Positions 1-8,606 of a stretch of 47,154 nucleotides of DNA are shown here, in pieces (within the stretch, counting starts at the first letter, position 1; each line of letters begins with the position of its first letter). The stretch is from contig CAIYBN010000011.1 of the NCBI GenBank assembly GCA_903924465.1, positions 1 through 47,154 of the forward strand, in the 5' to 3' direction. Position numbers and translations under genes: made by a program. The DNA comes from an uncultured Myxococcales bacterium (GTDB taxonomy: Bacteria > Myxococcota_A > UBA9042). The notes under the pieces are model-generated. The model was not told where the DNA came from and did not search any database. It was given only the letters and a program-made list of their open reading frames with translations.

Positions 1-225
1 GCGGCGTCAGGTGTGCGTGTAAGCGCGGGTACGCTTGTTCGCGCTGCGCGCGACCTCGCGGGCATGCGCTCGCTTCGCTTGCGCGGGGTGGTACCTAGTT
101 TGTGGCCGAACTGTGGTGCAGTTGGTGTGGCCGTTGACAAGCGGGCTCTTTTCGTTCGCAGCGCGCAGCCGCCACTTGTGCCATCGCGTCGTCCCATTTA
201 GCTTCTTCGTCCGGAGGTGCGACCG

Positions 226-1074
226 ATGCCCGGGATGCAGCCCGCGATGCTCAAACAGCTCAGTAAGGCCGCGTTCAAGGCGCACGCGGTCCAGCTCGCC
301 ACAGATTGGCAGCAGCCGCAAGGCGATGCCGGCAAGCAGTATGTCGATGCGTTCGCGCCGTCGGAGCGCTCCGTTGCTCCGGATCCGGCCAAGTTGTTCG
401 TGGCAGCGTCCAGCAACAAGTACCACGTCGACCAGGTCAGCGCGATCAGCCGTGCATTCGAAGCGTTCATGGACGGTGTGTGCGACGCGATTTGCAATGC
501 ACATAACATCTGGAAGATTCAGGCGAAATTTGGAAATATCCAGATCATGGCTGTCAGCGCCGTGGGTGGTCCAGGCTGCCTGACCGGGCCGGACATCAAG
601 CCGCTGATTCTGATGGGTGCGCCCAAAGCCACGCCGCAGGAGCTCAAGTATTCCAAAGCGCTGGCGACTGCCGTTGCCACGTGTTTCAAGAGTTGGCAGG
701 ACAACGTTGCTGTGCCGGGGCTGCCCTGGTATCCGGCCTTCGCAGCGTTTCCGGGGCCGATGGCGCCGCCGATGCCCAATGTGCCCGTGCCGCTGATGGC
801 GTGTCCGTCGGCGATGCAAAGCGAGATGATGGCCCCGCGGTTGAAGCAGGAAATGATCGACGCGCTCGGCGAATCGGACGCGATGCACCACAAAGTGCTG
901 TTTGACGCCATCGCCCAAGGGCTCGCGGCCGTGTTCCTGACGTGGTTGCTGCAGCAGCAAGTGTCGCTGGTGATGGGCAAAGGGCCGATTCCGACGTTTG
1001 CGCCGCCGTTCGTGCCGGCCGGACCGGTGGTGGGCGGCGATGTCCTCTCCATACCCGGGCATCTGATGTCGTGA
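226..1074 (+). CDS. Unknown protein with apparent internal duplication
   Basis: This 282-residue protein has no family I recognise with confidence. The ATG at 226 is preferred over an in-frame GTG at 217 because GGAGG at 213-217 sits eight bases upstream of the ATG. There is no signal peptide. The sequence seems to contain two related halves. Each has an amphipathic helix (near AFEAFMDGVCDAI and LFDAIAQGLAAVF), a tryptophan, a short strand, and then a Gly/Pro-rich segment (GGPGCLTGPDI and GPIPTFAPPFVPAGPVVGG). The Gly/Pro-rich ending resembles structural proteins of contractile particles, but no such genes lie nearby, so that is only a guess. A radical-SAM gene follows after about 60-100 bp on the same strand and may be co-transcribed. 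Confidence 0.75.
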   Translation: MPGMQPAMLKQLSKAAFKAHAVQLATDWQQPQGDAGKQYVDAFAPSERSVAPDPAKLFVAASSNKYHVDQVSAISRAFEAFMDGVCDAICNAHNIWKIQAKFGNIQIMAVSAVGGPGCLTGPDIKPLILMGAPKATPQELKYSKALATAVATCFKSWQDNVAVPGLPWYPAFAAFPGPMAPPMPNVPVPLMACPSAMQSEMMAPRLKQEMIDALGESDAMHHKVLFDAIAQGLAAVFLTWLLQQQVSLVMGKGPIPTFAPPFVPAGPVVGGDVLSIPGHLMS

Positions 1075-1132
1075 CGCCCGTCGCGTCCCGCCTTTCGGTT
1101 CGTCGCGCTGGACGCGTCCGCAGGCCACGGGC

Positions 1133-3046
1133 ATGATCTTGGGGGCGAACCTTCCATATCGCCGTGGCGCGCAGATGACCCAGCCAGACTCACCCGTCAT
1201 TCAGCCTGTGCCGGTACGCAAAGGCGCGCGTCTGGAGTCGATTGTCACGAATTTGCGCTGCAATCAGAACTGTCGCTACTGCAACCGCCGCGCGGAATCC
1301 GACGACCTGGCAGCCATCGCGCCACGTGCGGTGCAAGCGGCGATCATGCGGGCGCTGGCAGCGGGCGCCGAGGAGATTCGCCTGACGGGCGGTGAGCCGG
1401 GGATGCGCCGCGATCTGGTGGAACTCGTGCGGATTGCCCGGCAGTCTGGGGCGCAGCGCGTCGTCCTCGAGACCAATGCAACGCTGATCGATGGGCCACG
1501 GGCACACGCGCTCGCGGAGGCGGGCCTGACAGCAGCGCGCGTGAATCTGGTGGGTCCGGACGCGCGCGTGGATGCGATCACCCAGGATGCCGGCGGTTTT
1601 GCCCGGACGATCGCAGGCATCCGCGCTCTGCTGCAGGCTGGTCTCGCTGTCGAAATTCTGGTGGCGCTCACGCAATCGACACGGCAACTCGTGGTGGAGA
1701 TGCCGGTGGCGTTGTTGGCCGCGGTGGCGGATGTCGGACGGCCACACTTGATCGAGGCGACCGTGCCGACCGACATGGCGAATCAAAGTGAGCGTCTGGA
1801 CTATCCCGCGGCTGCCGAAGTGCTGTTGGCGCTGGATGCCGCGTGCCGCGCGCTGGCCCTGCCGTTGCGCTTGGCGCCCGATTCGGGACCACCGCCGTGT
1901 CTGTTTCCACCGCGGCGTGGGTTGCCTCACTTGTACACGCTCTCGCCGGGGACACGCCGACGCGAGAACCACCGGCAAGTCGATGCCTGCGCCAGCTGTA
2001 TCATCGCCGATCGGTGTTCCGGGCTGGCCGAATCGTATCTGCAGCATTTTGCGGTACCGGACCTGCATCCGATCACCGACGAAAAAGCCCGGCGGCGCCT
2101 GAACATGCTGCGACCGCTGCCGGACCAGATTGCCCACGAACTGATGACGCAAAGCGTTTCTGCGGACGCCGACGGAACGCCGATGTTCGATGCCATCATC
2201 CGCGTGAACTTTCACTGCAACCAGTCCTGCGCGTTTTGCTTCGTCTCGACGCACCTGCCGCCTGCCACGGATGCGGCGATCGAAACGGCCATTCGGACGG
2301 CGGGGCAGAGCGGGGCGCGCATCGTGATCTCGGGCGGTGAACCGACGCTCAATGCGCGGCTTGTGCACTGGCTGCAGCTCGCCAACAGCGTGACGACGCT
2401 GCCGGTCTGCCTGCAAACCAATGCGGTGCGCCTGGATGACCCGGCCCTGTGTCACGCGGTGGTCGAGGCCGGCGTGCAGCAAGCGTTCGTCTCGCTTCAC
2501 GGCGCAACGGCCATTGTCTGCGATGCCGTGACCGGTACGCCTGGTACGTTCGTGCGCACCGTGCGTGGCTTGGATAACCTCTACGCCGAACAGGTCGAAA
2601 TCGTGCTGAATTTCGTGCTGTGCGAAACGAACCTCCACGAGTTCCCAGCGTTTGTGCAACTGGTCGCCGCGCGTTGGCCCAAAGCGCTGGCGAACTACTC
2701 CTTTGTGGCGCCGTCGACAGACTTGGTTCCCAAGGAAAAGCGTCTCATTCCAAGATATTCGGAGATGATGCCGCAGCTGTCGCGTGGCCTGCAATGGGCG
2801 GACGAATTGGGTGTGCGCGTCGTTGGCTTTGAGTCCATGTGCGGGCTGCCGTTGTGCCTCATTCCGGAGCCGTTTGATCGCCAACAATTGCAATTGACGG
2901 CCGTTGGGCACGACACGGGCGAGGAAGAGTTCGTCAAGTCCTCAGAATGCATGAAATGTACCTACAACGACCGCTGCTGGGGACTTCGCAAAGGCTATGC
3001 CGAACTCCACGGCACGGATGAACTACACGCGATCAGCGAGACTTGA
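1133..3046 (+). CDS. Tandem double radical-SAM protein with two SPASM/twitch-like Cys clusters
   Basis: The protein is 637 residues and carries two complete radical-SAM units in one chain. Unit 1 has CNQNCRYC (Cys 43, 47, 50), GGEP near 86 and a C-terminal CASCIIADRC cluster near 286-295. Unit 2 has CNQSCAFC near 362-369, GGEP near 401 and CMKCTYNDRC near 606-615. In this superfamily the CX3CX2C motif binds a [4Fe-4S] cluster that cleaves S-adenosylmethionine, and the C-terminal cysteines resemble twitch/SPASM auxiliary cluster ligands. Both units keep their cluster and GGEP motifs, so both could be active. The substrate is unknown. An ATG at 1175 (MTQPDSP) gives a more natural N-terminus, but neither start has a strong ribosome-binding site. 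It follows an unknown protein and precedes an ICMT-like methyltransferase. Confidence 0.88.
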   Translation: MILGANLPYRRGAQMTQPDSPVIQPVPVRKGARLESIVTNLRCNQNCRYCNRRAESDDLAAIAPRAVQAAIMRALAAGAEEIRLTGGEPGMRRDLVELVRIARQSGAQRVVLETNATLIDGPRAHALAEAGLTAARVNLVGPDARVDAITQDAGGFARTIAGIRALLQAGLAVEILVALTQSTRQLVVEMPVALLAAVADVGRPHLIEATVPTDMANQSERLDYPAAAEVLLALDAACRALALPLRLAPDSGPPPCLFPPRRGLPHLYTLSPGTRRRENHRQVDACASCIIADRCSGLAESYLQHFAVPDLHPITDEKARRRLNMLRPLPDQIAHELMTQSVSADADGTPMFDAIIRVNFHCNQSCAFCFVSTHLPPATDAAIETAIRTAGQSGARIVISGGEPTLNARLVHWLQLANSVTTLPVCLQTNAVRLDDPALCHAVVEAGVQQAFVSLHGATAIVCDAVTGTPGTFVRTVRGLDNLYAEQVEIVLNFVLCETNLHEFPAFVQLVAARWPKALANYSFVAPSTDLVPKEKRLIPRYSEMMPQLSRGLQWADELGVRVVGFESMCGLPLCLIPEPFDRQQLQLTAVGHDTGEEEFVKSSECMKCTYNDRCWGLRKGYAELHGTDELHAISET

Positions 3047-3104
3047 CTCCGCACGGCCTCGCTAGCACGCTTGCCCGCGCGCATTCGAGCGTGCTGGATC
3101 TGCC

Positions 3105-3695
3105 ATGTCTGCTGACGTCGCCTTTGTGTGCATGATGGCCGTTTGGGCCTGTGCTGAGCTCGCCCTCGTCGTGTGGATGCGCGCCAGCTCTGCCAGCGAC
3201 ACCCATCGGGATAGCGGCACCTTACGCATCGTGCTGATCGCGATCACGGTCGCGTTGGGCGGTGGCGCGTGGCTCAGCTGGTCCGGCCTTGGTGCGTGGC
3301 CCGGCGCCTGGGTCCCGCCCCTGCGTTGGATCGGCGCGGCGGCAATTGCCATCGGCCTCATCGTTCGCTGGGTAGCCATTCTCACGCTGCGCCGCTATTT
3401 CACCATCACGGTTGCGATCCGTGCTGACCACCAACTCGTGGATTGGGGTCCCTATCGTTTCGTTCGACACCCTTCTTATAGCGGCGCAATCATTGCGCTT
3501 TTCGGTCTTGGCCTCGGTTCCGGTGGCTGGCTGTCCGGAATCGTCGTGGTCACACCCATCGTTTGGGCCGTGCTGGAGAGGATTCGCGTGGAGGAATCTG
3601 CACTTGGCGAAGGTCTTGGACCTGCCTATTTGGCCTGGCAAGCGAAGACGCCGCGTCTTGTTCCGCGAATCTTTGCGCAAAAACGCAGACCGTAG
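3105..3695 (+). CDS. Isoprenylcysteine carboxyl methyltransferase (ICMT)-family membrane protein
   Basis: This 196-residue integral membrane protein has hydrophobic segments near residues 5-25, 38-60, 65-90 and 125-155. The family signature is clear: GPYRFVRHPSYSG near 115-127, then a conserved glutamate (VEESALGEG) and a C-terminal Y..WQAKTPRLVPRIF segment. Members bind S-adenosylmethionine through the RHP region and methylate carboxyl groups or lipids at the membrane. The bacterial substrate is generally unknown. It starts about 60 bp after the radical-SAM gene. That gap contains a possible hairpin (AGCACGC at 3064 pairing with GCGTGCT at 3089) but no T-run, so co-transcription remains possible. 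Confidence 0.8.
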   Translation: MSADVAFVCMMAVWACAELALVVWMRASSASDTHRDSGTLRIVLIAITVALGGGAWLSWSGLGAWPGAWVPPLRWIGAAAIAIGLIVRWVAILTLRRYFTITVAIRADHQLVDWGPYRFVRHPSYSGAIIALFGLGLGSGGWLSGIVVVTPIVWAVLERIRVEESALGEGLGPAYLAWQAKTPRLVPRIFAQKRRP

Positions 3696-3785
3696 AGTCG
3701 ATTTCGGCTGGGCAATTGACAGCAGTTCAATACAGCTACGAAACTCTTCTTTACAGGCCCACATCCTGGGCGAGGGCAGGTGGCT

Positions 3786-4697
3786 ATGAAACGCTTGAGG
3801 CAGACGCATGTGCGGATGCGCGGGAATCGTCTGCGAACGCTGGCCGCGATCCTGGCCATGGCCGGTCTGCTGGCATGGACGCCGCGCGTCGCGATGGCCG
3901 ACACGGCCATTTCGCAGATGATGTCGTATTCGGTGATGACCGGCTTGTTCCTGGAAGTGGGCAAGGCGGAGTACTCCGGCGGCAAGAACAATCCGGGGAT
4001 GCCGGTTGCCACGGGCTTGCGCTACTACGAACGGCAGGGCGTCATCACCGGCACGCTCACGGCGATCATGATCATGCTGGGAGGTGCGGCGGCGGCTTCC
4101 AGCCCCAAGAGCCAGCGCTCCTGGGAAAGTGGTGGCTACCGCTACACCGAGACGACCTACCGCAGTGACGCGGAGAAAGCCGCGATCATGGCAGGCGCAG
4201 CGGCGGGCGCGGGCGCGGCGGCATCGGCCAAGAACCAAAGTTTTGACCTGGAAATCTTCTCGCGCAGTCTCGGCGGCGACGTCAGCGGCTGGCGGATGAA
4301 CGGGTACTTTGGCATTCCCTTTGCCGAACACTTCATGTTTGAACTGGGCATGGGCGGCGGCTCGATCGACACCGCGATGATGAAAAACACCCAGGAAATC
4401 TATGTGTCACACGGCTACGTGGGGATGCCCTTTCGCTTCAACTACGCCACGGACACGTTCCTGATCTTCCTCGACGCGCAATGGAACTGGATCGGCCACG
4501 CGGCGTCTTCCAAGGCTGACCCGTATCTGGTGCCGGGCACCAACGCCATGCTGTTGCGTTATGCGCCGGTCCTGCCGCTGAAGCTCGGCATCTCGTCCAA
4601 TCTCTTTGGTCGGTTGTACGGCGAACTCAGCCTCATGACGCCCGGCATCACGACCGCGGAGTTTGCCTTCCGGACTGTGCTTGGCCTGCGATTCTGA
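3786..4697 (+). CDS. Predicted outer-membrane beta-barrel protein
   Basis: This 303-residue protein starts at the ATG at 3786, six bases after AGG at 3778-3780; a GTG at 3780 is less likely. A signal peptide is visible (basic start, hydrophobic LAAILAMAGLLAW, cleavage near RVAMADT). The middle holds Ala/Gly-rich stretches around residues 95-105 and 138-150. From about residue 155 there are alternating aromatic and small residues (GYFGIPFAEHFMFELGMGGG), ending in FAFRTVLGLRF, a terminal Phe as expected for outer-membrane barrels. No specific family is recognised. It leads a likely three-gene operon with the next barrel and an L-domain-like lipoprotein. Confidence 0.75.
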   Translation: MKRLRQTHVRMRGNRLRTLAAILAMAGLLAWTPRVAMADTAISQMMSYSVMTGLFLEVGKAEYSGGKNNPGMPVATGLRYYERQGVITGTLTAIMIMLGGAAAASSPKSQRSWESGGYRYTETTYRSDAEKAAIMAGAAAGAGAAASAKNQSFDLEIFSRSLGGDVSGWRMNGYFGIPFAEHFMFELGMGGGSIDTAMMKNTQEIYVSHGYVGMPFRFNYATDTFLIFLDAQWNWIGHAASSKADPYLVPGTNAMLLRYAPVLPLKLGISSNLFGRLYGELSLMTPGITTAEFAFRTVLGLRF

Positions 4698-4750
4698 TTG
4701 CTCCCGTGCGTCACCGCCGTCCGCTTCGGCAGCTACCCAAAGGACCTCGG

Positions 4751-5554
4751 ATGTTTACTTCTCCCCTTTCGCTCTCGCCGCGCCATGGCATTCGCCTCGT
4801 GCCTTTTGGGCTCGTTGCGCTGCTGACGCTCCTGGCCGTGCCCACGTTCGCACTCGACAAGGAGAATCGCGGCTTTGGCCTCGACCGTGCATTCGCCGTG
4901 ACCGGGGCCTATGGCTTTGGCAAACGCGAAGGCGTGGCGGGTCAGTCGTTCCTGGTGCGTGCCGAGGGTGCGGGCTATTTCATGTCCACACCGATGCACA
5001 ACCGCGGCGGCATCGAAGGCGGCATGGAACTCGGCTACGACGGTTTTGACCACGACCCGAACGCGGTGCTGGGCGGCTTTCTGTGGGACTTCTGGCTCGG
5101 TTTTCCCGTCACGTTGTTCGAGAAATTCGACGACGACGGCATCCTGCTGACCACCGCGCTCTCTCCGGGCTTGGGTATCGGCAGCCAGCACACCTACGTC
5201 TACATCAAAGGCAAAATCGCCGCGCGCGTCGTGCCCCGCGTTGCGATGGAACTGAACTACCAATGGACCCCGTACAACGGCAGCCTCGCTTGGATGAACA
5301 CGCCGGGCGACCACGCCGGTTTGGCCATGGCCGTGTTGCGCTACACGACGTATTTTGCCGTGACGGAGGAGACTTCGCTGATGCTGTATTTCGACTGGCG
5401 CCAAAGCAACCTGGACAGCCCGATGCCCGGCAGCGACCCCGCGCTCGCCGCGTTCGACGCGAAGAACGGCATCTACAACTCCGGCGCGTTCTCGCCGATC
5501 TTCCGCACCCGCGTCGACAACAACTTTCGCATTGGCTTTGGCGTCGCATTCTGA
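4751..5554 (+). CDS. Predicted outer-membrane beta-barrel protein
   Basis: This 267-residue protein starts at the ATG at 4751, preceded by an AAAGGA-like ribosome-binding site at about 4738-4743. The signal peptide runs through LVPFGLVALLTLLAV and is likely cut after PTFA. The rest is rich in amphipathic strands with Gly and aromatic residues (GGMELGYDGF, GGFLWDFWLGFPV, LMLYFDWRQ) and ends RVDNNFRIGFGVAF, a terminal Phe typical of BAM substrates. It is shorter than most transport porins and may be an eight- to twelve-strand barrel. It lies 53 bp after another barrel gene and 33 bp before a lipoprotein gene, so the three may form one surface complex. No named family is assigned. Confidence 0.75.
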   Translation: MFTSPLSLSPRHGIRLVPFGLVALLTLLAVPTFALDKENRGFGLDRAFAVTGAYGFGKREGVAGQSFLVRAEGAGYFMSTPMHNRGGIEGGMELGYDGFDHDPNAVLGGFLWDFWLGFPVTLFEKFDDDGILLTTALSPGLGIGSQHTYVYIKGKIAARVVPRVAMELNYQWTPYNGSLAWMNTPGDHAGLAMAVLRYTTYFAVTEETSLMLYFDWRQSNLDSPMPGSDPALAAFDAKNGIYNSGAFSPIFRTRVDNNFRIGFGVAF

Positions 5555-5587
5555 ATCGCCTGTTTGTGACCTTGCCCGGAGAACCTC

Positions 5588-6424
5588 ATGCGCCTCGCTT
5601 CACTCGCCGTTCTCGTCGCCAGCGCCGTCGCGTTGCCTGGCTGCCTCGTGCCAGAACTGGACAACTATCCCGCCGACAAGTCCAAAGGCAGCGGTACCGT
5701 TGTCTTTGGCGAGGACGCCGCGGCGAACAGCGGCGTTGACAACGGCAGCGGGGTGCAAACCGGCGGCTGCATACCCGGCACGTATTCCGGCTCCGTCTCC
5801 TTTGACGGCAGCGGCTCCAGCGATTCCTTCAACGGTCAGTGCACGGTCGGCGGCAGCGTGAACGTGTTTCCAACCGCGACCGCCGCGGAGATCGACAAGC
5901 TACAACGCATCCAGTGGATCGACGGTACGCTGACCCTCAACGCGCCGGCGTTGGCTTCCAACCTCACGCTGGCGTACCTGCAGACCGTCGGCAGCGTCAT
6001 TTCGATTGAGAATTCCGGATCGTTGCAAGAGTTGACGCTGTCCGGCCTGGTGCAAACCGGCGGAATCACCATCAAGAACAATTCCTCGCTCGTCCTGTTT
6101 GTCGCGGGTGCCATCGCCAATCCCATCCAGAACATCACTGTGACCGGCAATACCGCGCTCCAGGCGCTCGACTTGAGCGGCTATCAGGTCACGGGCGCCC
6201 TCAACGTCAGCAACAACAGCCAATTGACGCGTGTTTCGATGACGAACCTGTCGTCGGTGACGCAGCTGCTGCTGAACAACAATCAGGCGCTGAACCAGAT
6301 GCTGATTCCAACCAGCGTCGTCGTGTCCTCGCAGTGGTCGTTGTGTCAGGATCCGAGCCTCGACGGAAATTGGCTGGCGGCGTTTCAGACGGCGCACGCG
6401 CTCGGCGGCATGACTTGCAACTAA
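5588..6424 (+). CDS. Lipoprotein with receptor L-domain-like repeats
   Basis: This 278-residue predicted lipoprotein has the lipobox LPGC at residues 16-19 and GGAG about six bases before the ATG at 5588. After a short disordered stretch with Gly and Asp, residues 75-240 form a regular succession of short strands (GSVISIENSGSLQEL, GGITIKNNSSLVLF, GALNVSNNSQLTRV). This is the pattern of receptor L-domain or LRR-like right-handed solenoids. Two late cysteines (CQDPS and the final GGMTCN) may cap the solenoid with a disulphide. The likely role is surface recognition or adhesion. It is the third gene of a row with two outer-membrane barrels. Confidence 0.75.
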   Translation: MRLASLAVLVASAVALPGCLVPELDNYPADKSKGSGTVVFGEDAAANSGVDNGSGVQTGGCIPGTYSGSVSFDGSGSSDSFNGQCTVGGSVNVFPTATAAEIDKLQRIQWIDGTLTLNAPALASNLTLAYLQTVGSVISIENSGSLQELTLSGLVQTGGITIKNNSSLVLFVAGAIANPIQNITVTGNTALQALDLSGYQVTGALNVSNNSQLTRVSMTNLSSVTQLLLNNNQALNQMLIPTSVVVSSQWSLCQDPSLDGNWLAAFQTAHALGGMTCN

Positions 6425-6466
6425 GTTCTTGACCCGCCCCGCCGGCAAGGCGCAGTCTGTCGCGCG

Positions 6467-7522
6467 ATGACCAAGCTGAAGCCCACCATCGTGATCGACA
6501 CCTACGGCGGAACGGCGGCGCCTCAAGGCATCGTCGCGGCTGCGGCTCGCATGGCGCGTCAAGGCGTGGCCCGCGTGGTGCTGGTCGGCGATGTGGCGCG
6601 GATGCAGGAGCACCTCAGCCTGCTGCCCTACGACCCGATGACGCTCCGGCTGGTGGGCGCGCCGGCGACCTATCCGCGGCAGGTGGGCGATATCCAAGCG
6701 CAGGTGCGCGCGGCTCGGCTCGGGCTGCCGATCGCCATGGAACTGCTCCGGACGGGCGAGGCGGACGCGTTGCTGACCGCGAGTCCGCAGTCGCTGGTGC
6801 TGGAATTGGCCGAGACGCACCTGGCCAAGCTGCCGGGCGTGACGGCGGTCGCAGCGGCGGCGGTTTTTCCGACCATGCCGCGGGCGTCAGGCGACGATCC
6901 GCTGGCGCTGCTCCTCGACGTGTCTGGCCGCCGCGTCACGTCTCCGGACGAACTGGTGGCGTTTGCCGTGCTGGGCGCGACCTACTCGCGCGTGGTCACC
7001 GGCGTGCGCGAACCGCACGTCGCGCTGCTCTCGACGGGCTCGGAGCCGGGCGACGGACCACCGGATGTGGTGGACGCGCATAAACAGCTGAAAAAACTCA
7101 TGGGCCTGCGCTTCATGGGCAACATCACGGCGACCGATCTGGCGCGCGGTCATGCCGACGTGGTGGTCGCGGACGGTCTCGTGGGTCACACGGTGCGCGG
7201 GCTGCTGGAAGGCCTGACGACGCTGACCGTGGAAGCGGCGCGCTATGCCTGGCGGACGAAGGTCACGTGGCAACTCGGTTTGCGCCTGCTGGATCGCGGC
7301 GTCGGCATGCTGCGCAAGGTCTCAGAGTTTCAGCAGTACGGCGGCGCTCCGGTGTTGGGCCTGCAGCATCTGGTGCTGATCGCCAGCCCGGATTCGGCGG
7401 AAGTGGCGTTCGAGAATGCGGTGAAGTTGGCGACCCGCTGCACGCACCGCGATTTGCAGGCTGAACTCGCTGCTGCGCTCGCACGCTGGGACGGGACCCG
7501 TCGCGGGGCGCCCCATGCGTGA
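6467..7522 (+). CDS. PlsX-like phosphate acyltransferase homologue with altered active-site motifs
   Basis: This 351-residue protein is clearly related to PlsX, which converts acyl-ACP to acyl-phosphate in phospholipid synthesis. It has the overall PlsX length and the matching landmarks VVLVGD, LLDVSG, FMGNITATD, ADVVVADGLVGH, LEGL and YGGAPVLGL. The hallmark motifs are altered. DAMGGDxxP becomes DTYGGTAAP near residue 11, and SAGNTGALM becomes TASPQSLVL near 105. It may therefore use another substrate or have lost activity, and may not be the organism's housekeeping PlsX. It overlaps the next gene, a HAD/APP1-like phosphatase, by 8 bp, so the two are almost certainly co-translated and functionally linked. 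Confidence 0.8.
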   Translation: MTKLKPTIVIDTYGGTAAPQGIVAAAARMARQGVARVVLVGDVARMQEHLSLLPYDPMTLRLVGAPATYPRQVGDIQAQVRAARLGLPIAMELLRTGEADALLTASPQSLVLELAETHLAKLPGVTAVAAAAVFPTMPRASGDDPLALLLDVSGRRVTSPDELVAFAVLGATYSRVVTGVREPHVALLSTGSEPGDGPPDVVDAHKQLKKLMGLRFMGNITATDLARGHADVVVADGLVGHTVRGLLEGLTTLTVEAARYAWRTKVTWQLGLRLLDRGVGMLRKVSEFQQYGGAPVLGLQHLVLIASPDSAEVAFENAVKLATRCTHRDLQAELAAALARWDGTRRGAPHA

Positions 7523-8597
7523 TCAAAAGCCCGACGTGGTCTATCGCTGGGACCTCGACAAGACCTACCTGCAGACCGAGTTCTCCACGCTGCGCGGCCT
7601 GCTGCAAGCGGCCGTCGAGGGTGCGCACCGCAAGCAGGTGATCCCAGGCGTGCGCGCGCTGCTGCGGGGCCTGTCGCAGTCGCATGAAACCCGCGTTGTG
7701 GTGGTCTCCGGCAGTCCCGAGTGGATCCGCAGTCGCCTCGACAAGATGTTCAAGCTCCACGGGATTCGCTGTGATCGCCTGGTGCTCAAGGACTTTGGCG
7801 CAGCGCTCAAGCGCGGTCGCGTCTCGGCCATCAAGTCGCAAGTGCCGTACAAGTTGCTGGCGCATTTGGAGACTCGCCTGTGGCTGCAAGGTCGCGGCGA
7901 GGCCGTCCCGGAAATCTGCTTTGGCGATGATGCCGAGCTCGACGCGCTCATTTACTGCCTGTACAGCGACGTCTGTACCGGACGCATTGGCGGCCCGCGT
8001 TTGGCGCGCATTCTCAAGGTCTGCGGCGCGTACGACGACGAAGTTGCCGCGGCGCTTGGGCAATTGCCGCTGCTTGGCCGTGACGATCCGGTGCGGCGGA
8101 TCTTCATCCATTTGGCCAGCAACTCGCCGCCAGCGCGCTTTGGCGCCTACCGTGGCCGCGTGCTGGCGACATTCAACGCCCTGCAAATCGCGGTGAACCT
8201 GGCCGACGCGCAGCTCTGCGACGACGCCGTGGTCATCGCGGTGGCCGAGTCTCTGGTCAAGGAAAGCCACGTGGATGCGCAGGATTTGGCGGGTTCGCTG
8301 GAAGACGCCGTGCGCCGCGGCCTGTGCCGTCAGGCCTACGCGATGCACGTCGCCCAGACGCTTCTGCCGCGCTCAGCCGCCTTTGACGTCGGATTCACCA
8401 AGCCGTTTGCCGCGCGGGTGGTCGAGCGGCTGTCCGCGCATGCCGGTGAGCCGCCGCGGCCGATCCTGCAACCCCTGCCGTACGAACAGCTTTTTGAGGC
8501 GGAACAGGCCTTTGCCCAAGCCCGCAAGCTGGCGCGCCAGACGGCGAACCGGATTCCAGGCCTGGCCGATTTCCTGCGCACGCCGCAGGACGACTGA
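7515..8597 (+). CDS. HAD-like phosphatase resembling the APP1 (DUF2183) phosphatidate phosphatase catalytic domain
   Basis: In this 360-residue protein the first 150 residues carry a HAD phosphatase motif series: DLDKT near 14-18 (nucleophile and acid aspartates), VVSGSP near 70 (motif II Ser), lysines near 105-115 and FGDDAELD near 137 (motif IV acids). The pattern SGSPEWI with KDFG and the GDDAE-D ending is closest to the APP1 domain, which dephosphorylates phosphatidic acid. The C-terminal 200 residues are helical and unrecognised. There is no signal peptide, so it is likely cytoplasmic. It starts inside the last codons of the PlsX-like gene. Together they suggest acyl-phosphate or phosphatidate chemistry, though the substrate is inferred only from family and context. 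Confidence 0.7.
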   Translation: MRDQKPDVVYRWDLDKTYLQTEFSTLRGLLQAAVEGAHRKQVIPGVRALLRGLSQSHETRVVVVSGSPEWIRSRLDKMFKLHGIRCDRLVLKDFGAALKRGRVSAIKSQVPYKLLAHLETRLWLQGRGEAVPEICFGDDAELDALIYCLYSDVCTGRIGGPRLARILKVCGAYDDEVAAALGQLPLLGRDDPVRRIFIHLASNSPPARFGAYRGRVLATFNALQIAVNLADAQLCDDAVVIAVAESLVKESHVDAQDLAGSLEDAVRRGLCRQAYAMHVAQTLLPRSAAFDVGFTKPFAARVVERLSAHAGEPPRPILQPLPYEQLFEAEQAFAQARKLARQTANRIPGLADFLRTPQDD

Positions 8598-8606
8598 GGT
8601 CCAACC

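Noticed and set aside
7..1200. Open frame on the minus strand across the left end
   Set aside because: It overlaps the better-supported plus-strand gene with GGAGG and gives an Arg/His-rich translation without domains. Positions 1-225 show nothing I can support except a lone TTGACA at 134.
3064..3095. Hairpin as a terminator between the radical-SAM and ICMT-like genes
   Set aside because: The stem is 7 bp with an 18-base loop and no T-run, too weak to report as a terminator.
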